A stretch of DNA of 64,000 bases from DASUTB01 sp036374835 (GCA_036374835.1 DASUTB010000132.1:1-64000), one strand, 5' to 3'; shown: positions 1-10,506, counted from the stretch's first letter. Numbers and translations: made by a program. The notes: generated by a model not told the origin, from the sequence alone.

Positions 1-276
1 GCGTGGGGCGTCCAGTTCCATCCCGAGGTCGGCCCTGATCGATTGCTGCAGTGGGACGCCGGTGAACTCGAGGTCGCCGGTCTCGACCGGGACTCACTCC
101 ACCGGCAGGCCGTTGCGGACGACGCCGTAGCCGGGGCGATATGGGAGACCGTGACCAAGCGGTTCGCCGGCATCGTCAACGGGACTACCAAGGAATCGGC
201 GAGACCTACATCCGGCCGAACTGCTCGAACAACTCCGACCGCGTCGCCGCGAACCACGCCAGCGCCGCGCCCGTAG
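1..276 (+). CDS. class I glutamine amidotransferase, 3' end only
   Basis: The reading frame is open from the first base and runs to a stop at 276, so only the C-terminal part is present. It begins with WGVQFHPEV, the segment of class I glutamine amidotransferases that carries the catalytic His and Glu of the Cys-His-Glu triad; such enzymes release ammonia from glutamine for an amination or hydrolase reaction. The last 25 or so residues are a low-complexity Arg/Thr/Pro tail lying antisense to the next gene, with which it overlaps tail-to-tail by 71 bp, so the natural stop may have been lost by a late frameshift. The acceptor substrate cannot be told from this fragment. Confidence 0.75.
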   Translation, partial: AWGVQFHPEVGPDRLLQWDAGELEVAGLDRDSLHRQAVADDAVAGAIWETVTKRFAGIVNGTTKESARPTSGRTARTTPTASPRTTPAPRP

Positions 277-763
277 CCACCAGCGCCCCGACGACAGCGG
301 CGACGCCGGACGTGATCCGCGCCCATAGCGCGGCTTCGTGGTAGGCGGCCTGGCGCAGCCCGCCAAGTCCGAGCGCGGCAGCCACCGCCGCCGTCACGAG
401 CGACGGCGCGAATGCCCACACAGCGCCCGCCTCGACCATCGGTCCGTAGAGTGGAAGGATCTCGAGTGTCGCCATGAACGGCAGACCGATCGCGATGAGC
501 AGCAGCAGCGCCGCCCCGCTCACACCGAGTACCTCGGCACGTACCAGTCCGGAGAGCCAGTTACCGTCGCTCGGCACGTCCAGATCCTCTCCCGACGTCT
601 CCGCGTCGGGCGCTCGTTGGCCTACATCCTGCGGCTTGGTGTCGTCACGTGGACCCGACACGTTCCGCACGCCCAGGTCGACCGGCTCAGCGTCGGAGTC
701 GTCCGCGACTTGGAGAAGGGTGTCGTCGGCACGCCGCCCGGGCCCCATCGAGAGCATCTCCAT
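206..763 (-). CDS. small multi-pass membrane protein, unknown function
   Basis: This 185-residue protein has a polar, acidic N-terminal stretch of about 65 residues followed by four hydrophobic segments, at roughly 72-92, 97-120, 125-140 and 147-170, and a short charged C-terminus. No catalytic motif is visible. The ATG at 763 is used; it lies 43 bp from the 3' end of the downstream-facing terC reading frame, so the two genes could be co-transcribed with terC first. I do not recognise the family. The hydrophobic pattern and clean reading frame support a real gene; the function is unknown. Confidence 0.6.
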   Translation of the reverse strand: MEMLSMGPGRRADDTLLQVADDSDAEPVDLGVRNVSGPRDDTKPQDVGQRAPDAETSGEDLDVPSDGNWLSGLVRAEVLGVSGAALLLLIAIGLPFMATLEILPLYGPMVEAGAVWAFAPSLVTAAVAAALGLGGLRQAAYHEAALWARITSGVAAVVGALVATGAALAWFAATRSELFEQFGRM

Positions 764-806
764 AGCGCCGACTTTAAGTCACGCAGACCGTGACAGCCAC
801 CCACCG

Positions 807-1805
807 CTAAGGCGCATCCACCCGCCTGGCGTCCCGTCTGCTCTTGAGTAGGCTGGCCGCCGTCGTGATGGCGAGCGTGCCCACGATGACCATGAGCGAC
901 ACGCTGATCGGAATCTCCGGGATCCCCGTCAGCGGCTCACCACCGTTGATGAACGGCAACTCGTTGACGTGCAAGGCGTGCATCACGAGCTTGACGCCGA
1001 TGAATCCGAGGATCAGCGCCAGCCCGGCCTGCAGGTAGACGAGCCGGTCCAGAAGGCCGCCGAGCAGGAAGTACAGCTGGCGCAGCCCCATCAATGCGAA
1101 CACGTTGGCGGTGAAGACGATGAACGCCTCCTGGGTGAGCCCGAAGATCGCCGGAATGGAGTCGACGGCGAACAGGACGTCCGCCGATGCGATGGCCAGG
1201 AACACGATCACCATCGGCGTGAACAGGCGCCGTCCATCCACCGTCGTGTGCAACTTGACACCGTCGTAGTCCTTGCTCATCGGCAACACCTTGCGGGCAC
1301 GGCGGATGAACACGTTCTCGTACGACTCGTCGTGAACGTGATGCTCAGCCTGTTGCTTGGCGAGTTTGGCGGCCGTATAGACGAGGAAGAGCCCGAAGAT
1401 GTAGAACACCCACGAGAACTGGTTGATCGCCGCCACACCGACGACGATGAAGATGCCGCGCAGCACGATCGCGACCAGAATGCCGAACATCAGCACCGTC
1501 TGCTGGTACTCGCGAGGCACTCGGAATTGGGTCATGATCAGCACGAATACGAACAGGTTGTCCACACTGAGGCTGTACTCGGTGATCCAGCCGGCGTAGA
1601 ACTCACCGGATGCTTGCGGCGAAGCAACGAAGAGCATCACCAGGCCGAACAGCAAGGCCAGTGAGACGTAGAACGTCACCCAGATCGAGGACTCTTTGAT
1701 GGACGGCTCGTGTGGCCGCCGAGTGACGATGAACAAGTCGGCGGCGAGCAGAAGGCTCAAGCCGATGAACGTGCCGATCTCGAACCAGACGGGCAGGTCT
1801 AGCAA
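807..1805 (-). CDS. TerC-family integral membrane protein (probable metal exporter)
   Basis: TerC/Alx proteins are polytopic membrane proteins; several act in Mn2+ export or metalation of exported proteins. This one has about nine membrane segments and the family's acidic signatures SVDNLFVF and FAVDSIPA, whose aspartates lie in membrane helices. The longest frame starts at GTG 1829 with no ribosome site. I chose TTG 1805 (332 residues, LLDLPVWFEIG), because AAAGGGA stands four bases in front of it and the protein then begins like other TerC proteins. A candidate yybP-ykoY riboswitch lies directly upstream, which fits a Mn2+-controlled exporter. Family confident; the start is the uncertain part. 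Confidence 0.88.
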   Translation of the reverse strand: MLDLPVWFEIGTFIGLSLLLAADLFIVTRRPHEPSIKESSIWVTFYVSLALLFGLVMLFVASPQASGEFYAGWITEYSLSVDNLFVFVLIMTQFRVPREYQQTVLMFGILVAIVLRGIFIVVGVAAINQFSWVFYIFGLFLVYTAAKLAKQQAEHHVHDESYENVFIRRARKVLPMSKDYDGVKLHTTVDGRRLFTPMVIVFLAIASADVLFAVDSIPAIFGLTQEAFIVFTANVFALMGLRQLYFLLGGLLDRLVYLQAGLALILGFIGVKLVMHALHVNELPFINGGEPLTGIPEIPISVSLMVIVGTLAITTAASLLKSRRDARRVDAP

Positions 1806-1840
1806 CGATTCCCTTTCGTCGACGGCCACGTGCGGCGGGT

Positions 1841-1945
1841 GTCACCGCGCTGGCGGAGGTCTCTTCCGCCAGCGAGTGGCCGGCACCCCCGGGGGCGGGC
1901 CCGTGGTGACGAGAGAGCCGCGAAGGAATACTCCTCTCCTGCACG
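1841..1945 (-). promoter_or_regulatory. candidate yybP-ykoY (Mn2+) riboswitch upstream of terC
   Basis: Reading the minus strand, GGAGTA (1934-1929) is followed by CGTCACCA and then a hairpin, TGGCGGA-AGAGACC-TCCGCCA (1871-1851), that shows the family's GAGACC loop. GTCACC (1846-1841 side) can pair with GGTGAC (1905-1910) to close a helix around it. The GGAGTA loop, the CGTCA(A/C)CA element and the GAGACC loop are the hallmarks of the Mn2+-sensing yybP-ykoY aptamer, which often precedes terC-like genes. The identification is by eye; a covariance-model search has not been done. Confidence 0.62.
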
Positions 1946-2006
1946 CCCATAATCCCACGGCGGACGGGGAAGCCGCGCCAGAGCCCCGCGACGAAGCGGC
2001 GAGCTG

Positions 2007-2347
2007 CTACGCCACGGGACGTTGCCGTTTCGGCAACTTGGCGACGACCATGTCGTACGAGGTGTCGATGGCGTCGCGGATCTCGTCGTCCGGGATCGAC
2101 CCGTTCGCGCGCAGTGTGTTCCATCCGGATCGGCCGATATAGGCCATCTTGGACGCGTCGCCCGGGTACCGTACGAGCCACTCGTCGGCTTCGTCACGGT
2201 TGTTCCCGCACTTCACCCCGACCGAGCCGACGCCGCCGAAGAATGCGAAGATCTTCTCGCCGACCTTCGCGACCTGGTCGCCCTCCCACGGCTCGTCGTC
2301 CCACGCACCGGGTTTGGCCAGGCAATATCTGATCAGCTCGTCCCGCG

Positions 2348-2351
<4 letters not shown>
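2007..2351 (-). CDS. MmcQ/YjbR family protein
   Basis: This 114-residue protein belongs to the MmcQ/YjbR family, small single-domain proteins of the CyaY-like fold thought to bind DNA. The N-terminus (MTRDELIRYCLAKPGAWDDE) and the internal KVGEKIFAF and VRYPGDASKMAYIGR-like segments match the family. Its ATG overlaps the uvrB stop as ATGA (2348-2351), so it is translated from the uvrB message by coupling. Its role is unknown, but the coupling hints at a connection with DNA repair. Confidence 0.8.
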
Positions 2352-4459
<2,108 letters not shown>

Positions 4460-4467
4460 AATTACCT

Positions 4468-4490
4468 ACCGTACGCCGCCCCACTGACAG
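4468..4490 (-). promoter_or_regulatory. candidate PafBC-dependent (RecA-NDp type) promoter of uvrB
   Basis: On the minus strand the sequence reads CTGTCAGTGG, seven bases, then TACGGT, followed eight bases later by the uvrB GTG. This matches the LexA-independent DNA-damage promoter of actinobacteria, known from mycobacterial recA and other repair genes, with consensus TTGTCAGTGG - spacer - TANNGT and recognised with the activator PafBC. Only the first base deviates. Its position so close to the start implies a leaderless or one-base-leader transcript. Confidence 0.65.
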
Positions 4491-4529
4491 AGAGCACAGA
4501 CGACGGCTGCACCGCCACCGGCAATACTT

Positions 4530-5054
4530 GTGCATGTGGCACCGGACATTCTGCTCGTGCGTAACGCACACGATGCCGATATGCGCGCCGTTCAGCGCAT
4601 CTACGCCCACGAGGTGACGACCGGCCTCGCCACCTTCGAGGAAGTGCCACCGACGGTGGACGAGATGCTCGCGCGACGAGACGCCATCCTCGCGGCCGGG
4701 CTGCCATATCTCGTCGCCGAGCTGGACGGCGCTGCCGTCGGATACAGCTACGCGACCGCGTACCGGCCCCGTCCGGCTTATCGTCACACGGCCGAGGATT
4801 CGGTGTACGTCGCGCCGGAGGCACAGGGCAACGGTGTCGGACGGGCCCTGCTGACCGAACTCGTCGCCAGATGTGCGGACGCCGGGATCCACCAAGTGAT
4901 CGCCGTCATCGGCAACAGCGGCAATGCCGGATCGATCGCCTTGCACAAGTCCCTGGGTTTTCACCACGTGGGGACGTTGACCGCCGTCGGCTACAAGTTC
5001 GGGCGCTGGGTGGACACGGTGCTCATGCAACGAGATCTGACCTCAGGCGGGTAG
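4530..5054 (+). CDS. GNAT N-acetyltransferase, phosphinothricin acetyltransferase-like
   Basis: This 174-residue protein fits the phosphinothricin/amino-acid acetyltransferase branch of the GNAT superfamily, which transfers acetyl from acetyl-CoA to an amine. Family signs are the N-terminal IRNAHDADM-type strand, ATFEEVPPT, the acetyl-CoA loop EAQGNGVGRALL (near residue 95) and GNAGSIALHKSLGFHHVGTL towards the C-terminus. GTG 4530 gives the listed start; GTG 4536, two codons later, is equally possible and stands seven bases behind an AATACT box. Divergent from uvrB. The true substrate is unknown; such enzymes often act on methionine sulfoximine or similar amino acid analogues. Confidence 0.88.
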   Translation: MHVAPDILLVRNAHDADMRAVQRIYAHEVTTGLATFEEVPPTVDEMLARRDAILAAGLPYLVAELDGAAVGYSYATAYRPRPAYRHTAEDSVYVAPEAQGNGVGRALLTELVARCADAGIHQVIAVIGNSGNAGSIALHKSLGFHHVGTLTAVGYKFGRWVDTVLMQRDLTSGG

Positions 5055-5075
5055 CCGGTTGCGCCCAACTGGCTA
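5052..5075 (+). terminator. stem-loop at the acetyltransferase stop codon
   Basis: TAGCCGGTTG, loop CGCC, CAACTGGCTA: a ten-pair stem with one G-T wobble that starts in the stop codon. There is no T run, as is usual for high-GC terminators, so the call rests on the stem and its position only. Confidence 0.5.
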
Positions 5076-5111
5076 TTCCCGAACCCGGCGCAGCACGCCA
5101 CTATTGCGGCC

Positions 5112-5774
5112 ATGCCCGCTCTCGCAGACCTGTCGCCAACCCCCCGCAGCACTCCGCAGCGCGGACGCGAGCGCGCCCGCGCGGACCGTACCGAGCTCTA
5201 TGCACTGCTCGACAACTGCTTGATCTGCCACCTCGCGCTCGTGGTGGACGGCACTCCGCTCGTGCTGCCCACCGGGTACGGGCGCGACGGCGACACGCTG
5301 TACCTGCACGGATCGACCGGGTCGGCGAGCCTTCGGGCGACGCGCGACGGCGTGCCGGTCTGCGTCTCGGTGACGCGCGTCGACGGCATCGTCTACGCCC
5401 GGTCTGTGTTCCACCACTCCATCAACTACGCCAGCGCAGTGATTCACGGGACGGCGACGCCCGTCGTCGACGAGTCCGCCAAACTGCGCGCTCTTGAAGT
5501 GTTGACCGAGCATCTCGCGCCCGGGTCGTGGACGGCGGCCCGGCGACCGACGCGCAAGGAACTGGCCGCCACGTCCGTACTCGCCCTGTCGTTGCACGAG
5601 GCGTCGGTCAAGCAGCGCAGCGGACCGCCGAAGGACGAACCCGAGGACGTCACCTCCGATCAGTCCGATTGGGCCGGCGTCCTGCCGCTGCACCAGTCCT
5701 GGGCCACGCCGCTGCCCGATCCACTCCTCAACGGCCGGCCGGCGCCGGACCGCGTCACACAACGCCGCTACTAG
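5112..5774 (+). CDS. pyridoxamine 5'-phosphate oxidase-like flavin-binding protein
   Basis: This 220-residue protein has the split-barrel FMN-binding fold of the pyridoxamine-phosphate-oxidase superfamily. It belongs to the branch often labelled flavin-nucleotide-binding or nitroimidazole-resistance-like. After a 25-residue basic leader comes the typical strand series LDNCLICHLALVVDGTPLVLPTGYGRDG followed by LYLHGSTGSASLRATRDGVPV. VFHHSINYASAVIHGTA in the middle is the dimer and flavin contact region. No vitamin B6 enzyme signature is seen, so a role in pyridoxine synthesis is not claimed. It stands alone, with 57 bp to the preceding stop and a stem-loop between. Substrate unknown. Confidence 0.82.
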   Translation: MPALADLSPTPRSTPQRGRERARADRTELYALLDNCLICHLALVVDGTPLVLPTGYGRDGDTLYLHGSTGSASLRATRDGVPVCVSVTRVDGIVYARSVFHHSINYASAVIHGTATPVVDESAKLRALEVLTEHLAPGSWTAARRPTRKELAATSVLALSLHEASVKQRSGPPKDEPEDVTSDQSDWAGVLPLHQSWATPLPDPLLNGRPAPDRVTQRRY

Positions 5775-5924
5775 CCCGTCGCGGTGCAGGCGGCATCTGA
5801 CGGGCGGCAAAGAGCCGGACCTGAGTGCTCAGGAAGCGAACATGCCGCGTCCAGGCTCTTTCCACACGATCACGCACGGGCTAGGGTCAGCGGCAACTAT
5901 CGATCCTCACATAAGGAGCGAACC

Positions 5925-6467
5925 ATGGCATCCCCTGAACCACCTGCGGAAACTCCGGAAACGACGCCGGGGTCCGGCAGCAAGGGCATCCCGCTGCGAA
6001 CGCTGACGGCCTGGGCGCTCGTCGCGGTCGCCGCTCTCCAAGTAGTGTTCGAGTTCCTCGAATGGATCTTCCCGACGTCGGAAGGGCAAGGCACGTCACG
6101 CTTCGAGGTCTTCGCATTCGCCGATCCCTGGATCATCGTGCCGGCGCTCCTGGCTCTCATCGTGGCGATCAAGCTCGGCCCGCCGCTGCGCAACACCAGG
6201 TTGATGTCGACGATCATCCTGAGCACCTTGGCCGCCGCGGCGGTGTTCGGGATCGTCGCCTTCTTCGTGGGGCTGGCGGACCATTTCGACACCAGCGGCC
6301 GAGAAGGCATCTACGCGTTCGGCTTCATCCTGCAGAGCCTCGGTGGCATCCTCTACGAGCTACTGTGGCTCGCGCTCGTGGTGCTGGCCGGCCTCTGGGC
6401 GGTCAAGATCGCCGGATCCGATGCGGCCAGACTGCCGAACGTCAACATCGACGCCGAGGACGGGTAG
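5925..6467 (+). CDS. four-helix membrane protein, unknown function
   Basis: The frame is open further upstream, but ATG 5925 is clearly the start, since AAGGAG lies six bases ahead of it. The 180-residue product has a short Pro/Thr-rich cytoplasmic tail and four membrane segments at about 24-46, 62-80, 93-115 and 133-158, ending with an acidic C-terminus. A charged FEFLEWIFP stretch sits between helices one and two. I do not recognise the family, and there is no enzymatic motif. It is flanked by a lone flavoprotein gene and by the 3' end of coaE, so the context gives no hint. Confidence 0.75.
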   Translation: MASPEPPAETPETTPGSGSKGIPLRTLTAWALVAVAALQVVFEFLEWIFPTSEGQGTSRFEVFAFADPWIIVPALLALIVAIKLGPPLRNTRLMSTIILSTLAAAAVFGIVAFFVGLADHFDTSGREGIYAFGFILQSLGGILYELLWLALVVLAGLWAVKIAGSDAARLPNVNIDAEDG

Positions 6468-6509
6468 CCGCCGGCCGCAGCGCGTCGAGGCAGCACTTGC
6501 TCGACCGCT

Positions 6510-7694
6510 TCACGTCGGGCTCCAGCCGGTCTCGGCGGCCCAGACGTCCGCGCGGGCGAGGGCGTCGTTGATCCACGGCGTCTTCGCCTGCGCGTAGTCG
6601 TCGATCGTGTCGTGCGGCAGGGACGCGAGCCGGTGCTTCAGATCAACGTACTCGCGGACGGCGCCGGGCGTCGCGCGCAGCCAGTCGCGCAACAGGATCG
6701 CGTCCCGCCACGTCGGCGCGTCGACCGGCCGGATGTGGACGTTTGCGGCGCGGCCCGGATCGGCGTTGCACGCCATGGCCTTGTCGTGCTCGTGGCGGTC
6801 CCGCCCGACGTCCCACCAGCGGCCGGACATCGGTACAAGACCCGCGTCAGTGAGCCGGTCCGCAACCTCCCGCGCCTGCGGCAGGTCCGGCACACCGACC
6901 TGGATGTCAATGACGTCCTTGGCGTCGAGGCCGGGCACCGAAGTGGACCCGATGTGCTCGACGCTGCGTGCCGGCGTGCCCGCAGCCCGCTCGATCCGGG
7001 CGATCAGTCGGTCGGCCTGCGCCGGCCAGGACGCGTCCGGCGCAACGAGCACCGCCTTGGCCGGACGGTGCGCGGGACGGCCCTCGTGCAGGTTCGTCGC
7101 GAACGGCACGAGCCGCTCGTACCACAGTTCGTCGACCGCTGATTCCAGCGCCGCAACACTGCCGCTGTTGTCCAACCAGACGTCGGCGGCCGCCCGTCGC
7201 TGCTCATCGCCGGCCTGGGCTCGAACCCGCGACCACGCGTCGTCCTCCCCCATCCCCCGGGCTTCGACCAGCCGGCGCACCCGTTCAGCGGCATCGGCGC
7301 CGACCACCACGACCAGATGGAACGCCGCACCCAGGTCGTTCTCCACCAGCAGCGGAATGTCCTCGACGACGACCGCCTCATCCGGCGCGGCGCCCAGAAG
7401 TTCGCCCCGGCGCTCGGCGACGAGCGGATGCACGATCGCGTTCAGCGCGAGCAACCGGTCCTCATCGGCGAACACCAGCCGACCCAGCGCCGGCCGGTCG
7501 ATCGAGCCGTCCGGACGTAGTACCTCCTCGCCGAACTCGGCAGCGACGGCATCGTGGCCGGGCGTTCCCGGCTCGACGACCTCGCGTGCGATCACGTCGG
7601 CGTCGATCAGGACGGCGTCGTGCGCGACCAGCAGGCGTGCGACGGTCGACTTGCCCGAGCCGATGCCGCCGGTCAGCCCGACGCGAAGAACCAT
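6510..7694 (-). CDS. coaE: dephospho-CoA kinase fused to a GrpB (UPF0157) domain
   Basis: CoaE phosphorylates the ribose 3'-OH of dephospho-CoA, the last step of coenzyme A synthesis. From ATG 7694 the 394-residue protein starts with the P-loop GLTGGIGSGKST, then shows the family's DADVIAREVVEPGTPGHDAV and IVHPLV segments over about 200 residues. The second half (about 215-394) is a GrpB/UPF0157 domain with the hallmark EHIGSTSVPGLDAKDVIDIQ, related to nucleotidyltransferases. The same fusion is known from mycobacterial CoaE. The ATG shares one base with the stop of the upstream membrane phosphohydrolase gene (TGATG), so translation is coupled. A longer frame upstream overlaps that gene and is rejected. 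Confidence 0.95.
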   Translation of the reverse strand: MVLRVGLTGGIGSGKSTVARLLVAHDAVLIDADVIAREVVEPGTPGHDAVAAEFGEEVLRPDGSIDRPALGRLVFADEDRLLALNAIVHPLVAERRGELLGAAPDEAVVVEDIPLLVENDLGAAFHLVVVVGADAAERVRRLVEARGMGEDDAWSRVRAQAGDEQRRAAADVWLDNSGSVAALESAVDELWYERLVPFATNLHEGRPAHRPAKAVLVAPDASWPAQADRLIARIERAAGTPARSVEHIGSTSVPGLDAKDVIDIQVGVPDLPQAREVADRLTDAGLVPMSGRWWDVGRDRHEHDKAMACNADPGRAANVHIRPVDAPTWRDAILLRDWLRATPGAVREYVDLKHRLASLPHDTIDDYAQAKTPWINDALARADVWAAETGWSPT

Positions 7695-9661
7695 CAGGTG
7701 ACCTGGACGGTCGCGAAGACCGGGAGGTGATCGCTGGCGAACGTGACGGGAACATCCGCATCCACGAACGTGATATCCGATGAGCCCAGCAGCCAGTCGA
7801 TCTTGCGCTCCGGATCGTCCGCCGGAGCGGTGGGTGTGAGCGACCCGGCGGCGCTCTCCTCGGCCGAAATGAGGCCGGTGCCGTCGAACCAAGGCTCGAG
7901 GTCGGCCTCCCCCGGCGCGCTGTTGAAGTCACCGCCGATCACCGTACGCTCCGCGTTCGCCCACTCGGCCAGCACTAGCCTGGCCTGGTTCTGGCGGGTC
8001 GCGGTCGTATCATCACGGTGCTGCAGGTGTGTGCTCCAGACGTTGAGCGTGTCGTCCCCGAGCGCCACGGTCACGCCGACGAATCCCCGGTGCATCGGGC
8101 CCTCGCCGCGGTCCATTCTGCCTGACCAGGATTCCAGGATCGGACGGTTCGCCAGCACCGCGTTGCCGAACCGGCTCTCCGCAGCCTCGCCGTACGCCAG
8201 GTCCATACCGAGCCGGCGGGACAGCCACGACGCCGCGTCCAGGCCGCCACCGATCGGCCAGCCGCGCACCACCTCTTGCAGCATGACGACATCAGCTCCA
8301 CCGGACTCGAGCACCTCGGCCTGCTGCTCCGGGTCAAGGCGGCCCGCCTCGCTGATCGAATAGTGCAGGTTGTACGTCGCGACGCGCAGTTGCGGCGCAA
8401 CGTCGCTGGGCTCGGCCGCCACACCGTTCTGCGCAGGCGGCTCGACGGTCGGCCACGTCAGGCCGAGCCATGCCGGTACTGCGAGCAGGGGCACCGGTCC
8501 CAAGGCAGCCGCCCAGCGCAGTCGAGAGACACGAGGCGGCCGGATATCGGCCGACTTCGGAGCGGCCCGAACGATCAGCACGACGAGCGCGGCCGCCGCG
8601 GTCGGCCAGATGAACTGCGGGACGGCCTTGAGTGCGTCGAGATCGTAGGAGATCTGGTACGGCAGGATCGTCGCGACCAAAGCCAGTGCGCCGAGACCGG
8701 CCCCCAGCCCGGTGCGCCACCGCCCCATGGTGCGCACTGTCTCGGCACGTACCGTCGCCGTCGCGACCAACGTACCGAGTGCGACATGGCCCGCGATCAC
8801 CGCCAGCGGCACCGGCCAACCCTGCAGCCCCGACGGCCCGCTCAACAGCGCCGCGACGGCCACCAGCACGACCCATGCCAGCCAGGACGCCGGGCCGCGC
8901 TGCGCAGGAGTGCCGGCGGCCAGGCCCAGGCCCACAAGGACGATCGCCCCGGCCGTTGGCAGCGCAGTGCCCGACGCCGCCGCGACGTAGCCGGGATTGG
9001 CCAGGATCAGCGTCTCGAGTGCCAGCGCGAACCCGGCCACGGTGCCCAGTTGCCAGCCGTCCGAGCCCCACGGAGTCTCGCCGCTGCGGCGAAGAACTCC
9101 AACGAGCAGAATCAACAGCGCCAACGGCAGCGCGATACCGACGATCATCGGGAGAGCGTCCTGCCGCCATGCCGCGTCCCACGTCGTCAGCGCCAGCCGG
9201 ATCACCGTGTCGATCGCCAAGCCCAGGAAGAACGCGGCGGACGTCGTTAGCGGCCCGACCCGCGCGACCGCCAGTCGCAGCGCGGTCGCCAGCGCCACGA
9301 AGCCGGTGAACACCGTGATCAGAGTGACGACCAGCGCAGGTGTCTGCTGAACCTGCATCACGAGCCGGCCAACGGCCAGGCCGCCGGCGCCGACGATCAG
9401 GAGCGCTCGAAGCCCGGCGAGCGCGCCGAGTGGCGCAGCAAGCAGGGTGAGTGCGAACAAGAGCGGGACGACGCCCGCCGCGGTGGTGAAGCCGATTGCA
9501 TCGGCGAACTCGGTCAGCAGCGGGAAGGACACCCGTAACGCCTCGGCGAGCACCGCTGCCACGAGGACGACGAGTACACCCGAGTTGTTGGCCAGGCGCA
9601 CCCATGCAGCACTGCTCAGTACGCGAGTCTCGCTGCCGCGGCTCGCACTGTCGCTTTTCAC
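7694..9661 (-). CDS. membrane-anchored endonuclease/exonuclease/phosphatase-family protein
   Basis: The first about 390 residues hold ten or more hydrophobic segments; the C-terminal about 240 form an EEP (endonuclease/exonuclease/phosphatase) domain. Its catalytic landmarks are VATYNLHYS, MLQEVV, GGDFNSAPG and the terminal SDHLPVFATV with the Asp-His pair. EEP enzymes cleave phosphodiester bonds in nucleic acids, lipids or inositides using a metal ion. The layout resembles Cwh43-like proteins, in which a membrane part is joined to such a domain. The domain probably faces outward. GTG 9661 starts the frame; the stop overlaps coaE. The substrate is unknown and a membrane lipid is a guess. Confidence 0.82.
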   Translation of the reverse strand: MKSDSASRGSETRVLSSAAWVRLANNSGVLVVLVAAVLAEALRVSFPLLTEFADAIGFTTAAGVVPLLFALTLLAAPLGALAGLRALLIVGAGGLAVGRLVMQVQQTPALVVTLITVFTGFVALATALRLAVARVGPLTTSAAFFLGLAIDTVIRLALTTWDAAWRQDALPMIVGIALPLALLILLVGVLRRSGETPWGSDGWQLGTVAGFALALETLILANPGYVAAASGTALPTAGAIVLVGLGLAAGTPAQRGPASWLAWVVLVAVAALLSGPSGLQGWPVPLAVIAGHVALGTLVATATVRAETVRTMGRWRTGLGAGLGALALVATILPYQISYDLDALKAVPQFIWPTAAAALVVLIVRAAPKSADIRPPRVSRLRWAAALGPVPLLAVPAWLGLTWPTVEPPAQNGVAAEPSDVAPQLRVATYNLHYSISEAGRLDPEQQAEVLESGGADVVMLQEVVRGWPIGGGLDAASWLSRRLGMDLAYGEAAESRFGNAVLANRPILESWSGRMDRGEGPMHRGFVGVTVALGDDTLNVWSTHLQHRDDTTATRQNQARLVLAEWANAERTVIGGDFNSAPGEADLEPWFDGTGLISAEESAAGSLTPTAPADDPERKIDWLLGSSDITFVDADVPVTFASDHLPVFATVQVT

Positions 9662-9707
9662 CGGCGTGACCTTACCCTCGAACGGCCGAATCGGTCATCA
9701 CTGCCCG

Positions 9708-10385
9708 TCACTCCTCGCTCGCCGCGCCGTCTCCCCCGAGTAGCTGTTCGGCAAGCGTGATGAGCACGACCTCTTCCGCGTTCTCCGGCACAAAGCCGCG
9801 GGTGAGACTCACGACATAGGTCAACGGCCCGTCGGCGGCGACGAATGTGATCGACTCTTTGCTGGTCAACAGGTAACCCGGCGATCCGGAGATCTCCCTC
9901 GGCTCGGCCTGGCTTCCCCCTGCGACCGTATCGGCCACCCGGGCTTCGGCGGACTCGGCGTCCACGTAGGAACTGACCGCGATCTCGAGAACCGGCGGGG
10001 TGTCCCCATCGTCGCCGCCATCGTCCCCACCGTTGCCGTTCACCGATGCATCGGCGTGATAGCTGCAGGTCAACCGTTGCAGGCGGCCCGACGCCTCATG
10101 GAAACCACCGTCCACGAAGATCGGTGAAACGCCACCGGAAAGCGGCACGGCCACTGCGTCGAGTACGTCGACATACGGGATGATCGCACCGCACTCCCGG
10201 GGCAACTCGGCCGTTCCGGTGGCTTCAGCCGTCGGCGTACCGCCCGTCGGGTTCGGCTCCGGCGTTGGGGTCTGCGCAGGCATCGTGTCCAGCGGGAACT
10301 CTTCGGGCTCCTCGTCGTCCGAGCATCCGGTGAACACGATCACGACGAGGGCCACACCGGCCAGCAGTCCGCCTCGGTTGCTCAT
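9708..10385 (-). CDS. secreted lipoprotein, unknown function
   Basis: From ATG 10385 the 225-residue product begins with a signal peptide (MSNRGGLLAGVALVVIVF) ending in a lipobox-like FTGC, followed by an acidic Pro/Thr linker and a folded domain. The domain has two cysteines (ECGAI and LTCSY) that could form a disulfide, an acidic Gly/Asp loop, and a YLLTSKESITFVAADGPLTYVV strand pair. The overall pattern resembles the DUF3558 type of actinobacterial lipoprotein, but this is only an impression. An upstream in-frame ATG (10421) would put 12 extra residues before the signal and is less likely. It stands between the membrane phosphohydrolase and rpsA, both on the same strand. Confidence 0.72.
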   Translation of the reverse strand: MSNRGGLLAGVALVVIVFTGCSDDEEPEEFPLDTMPAQTPTPEPNPTGGTPTAEATGTAELPRECGAIIPYVDVLDAVAVPLSGGVSPIFVDGGFHEASGRLQRLTCSYHADASVNGNGGDDGGDDGDTPPVLEIAVSSYVDAESAEARVADTVAGGSQAEPREISGSPGYLLTSKESITFVAADGPLTYVVSLTRGFVPENAEEVVLITLAEQLLGGDGAASEE

Positions 10386-10454
10386 CACTGGCATACCGTA
10401 CGCGGCCCCGCCCGGACTCACCAGACCTCACTTCATGATCGTCTATGTGAGCAT

Positions 10455-10490
10455 GGCGCTGAACCGGTTGAAACTTACCGGTCCAGCGCC
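10455..10490 (-). terminator. rpsA terminator stem-loop
   Basis: GGCGCTG-A-ACCGGT and ACCGGT-C-CAGCGCC enclose an eight-base loop, giving a 13-pair stem with one mismatch, 17 bp beyond the rpsA stop. There is no T run. It fits a transcript end for rpsA and separates it from the lipoprotein gene downstream. Confidence 0.65.
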
Positions 10491-10506
10491 GTCAACGTCG
10501 ACGAGA

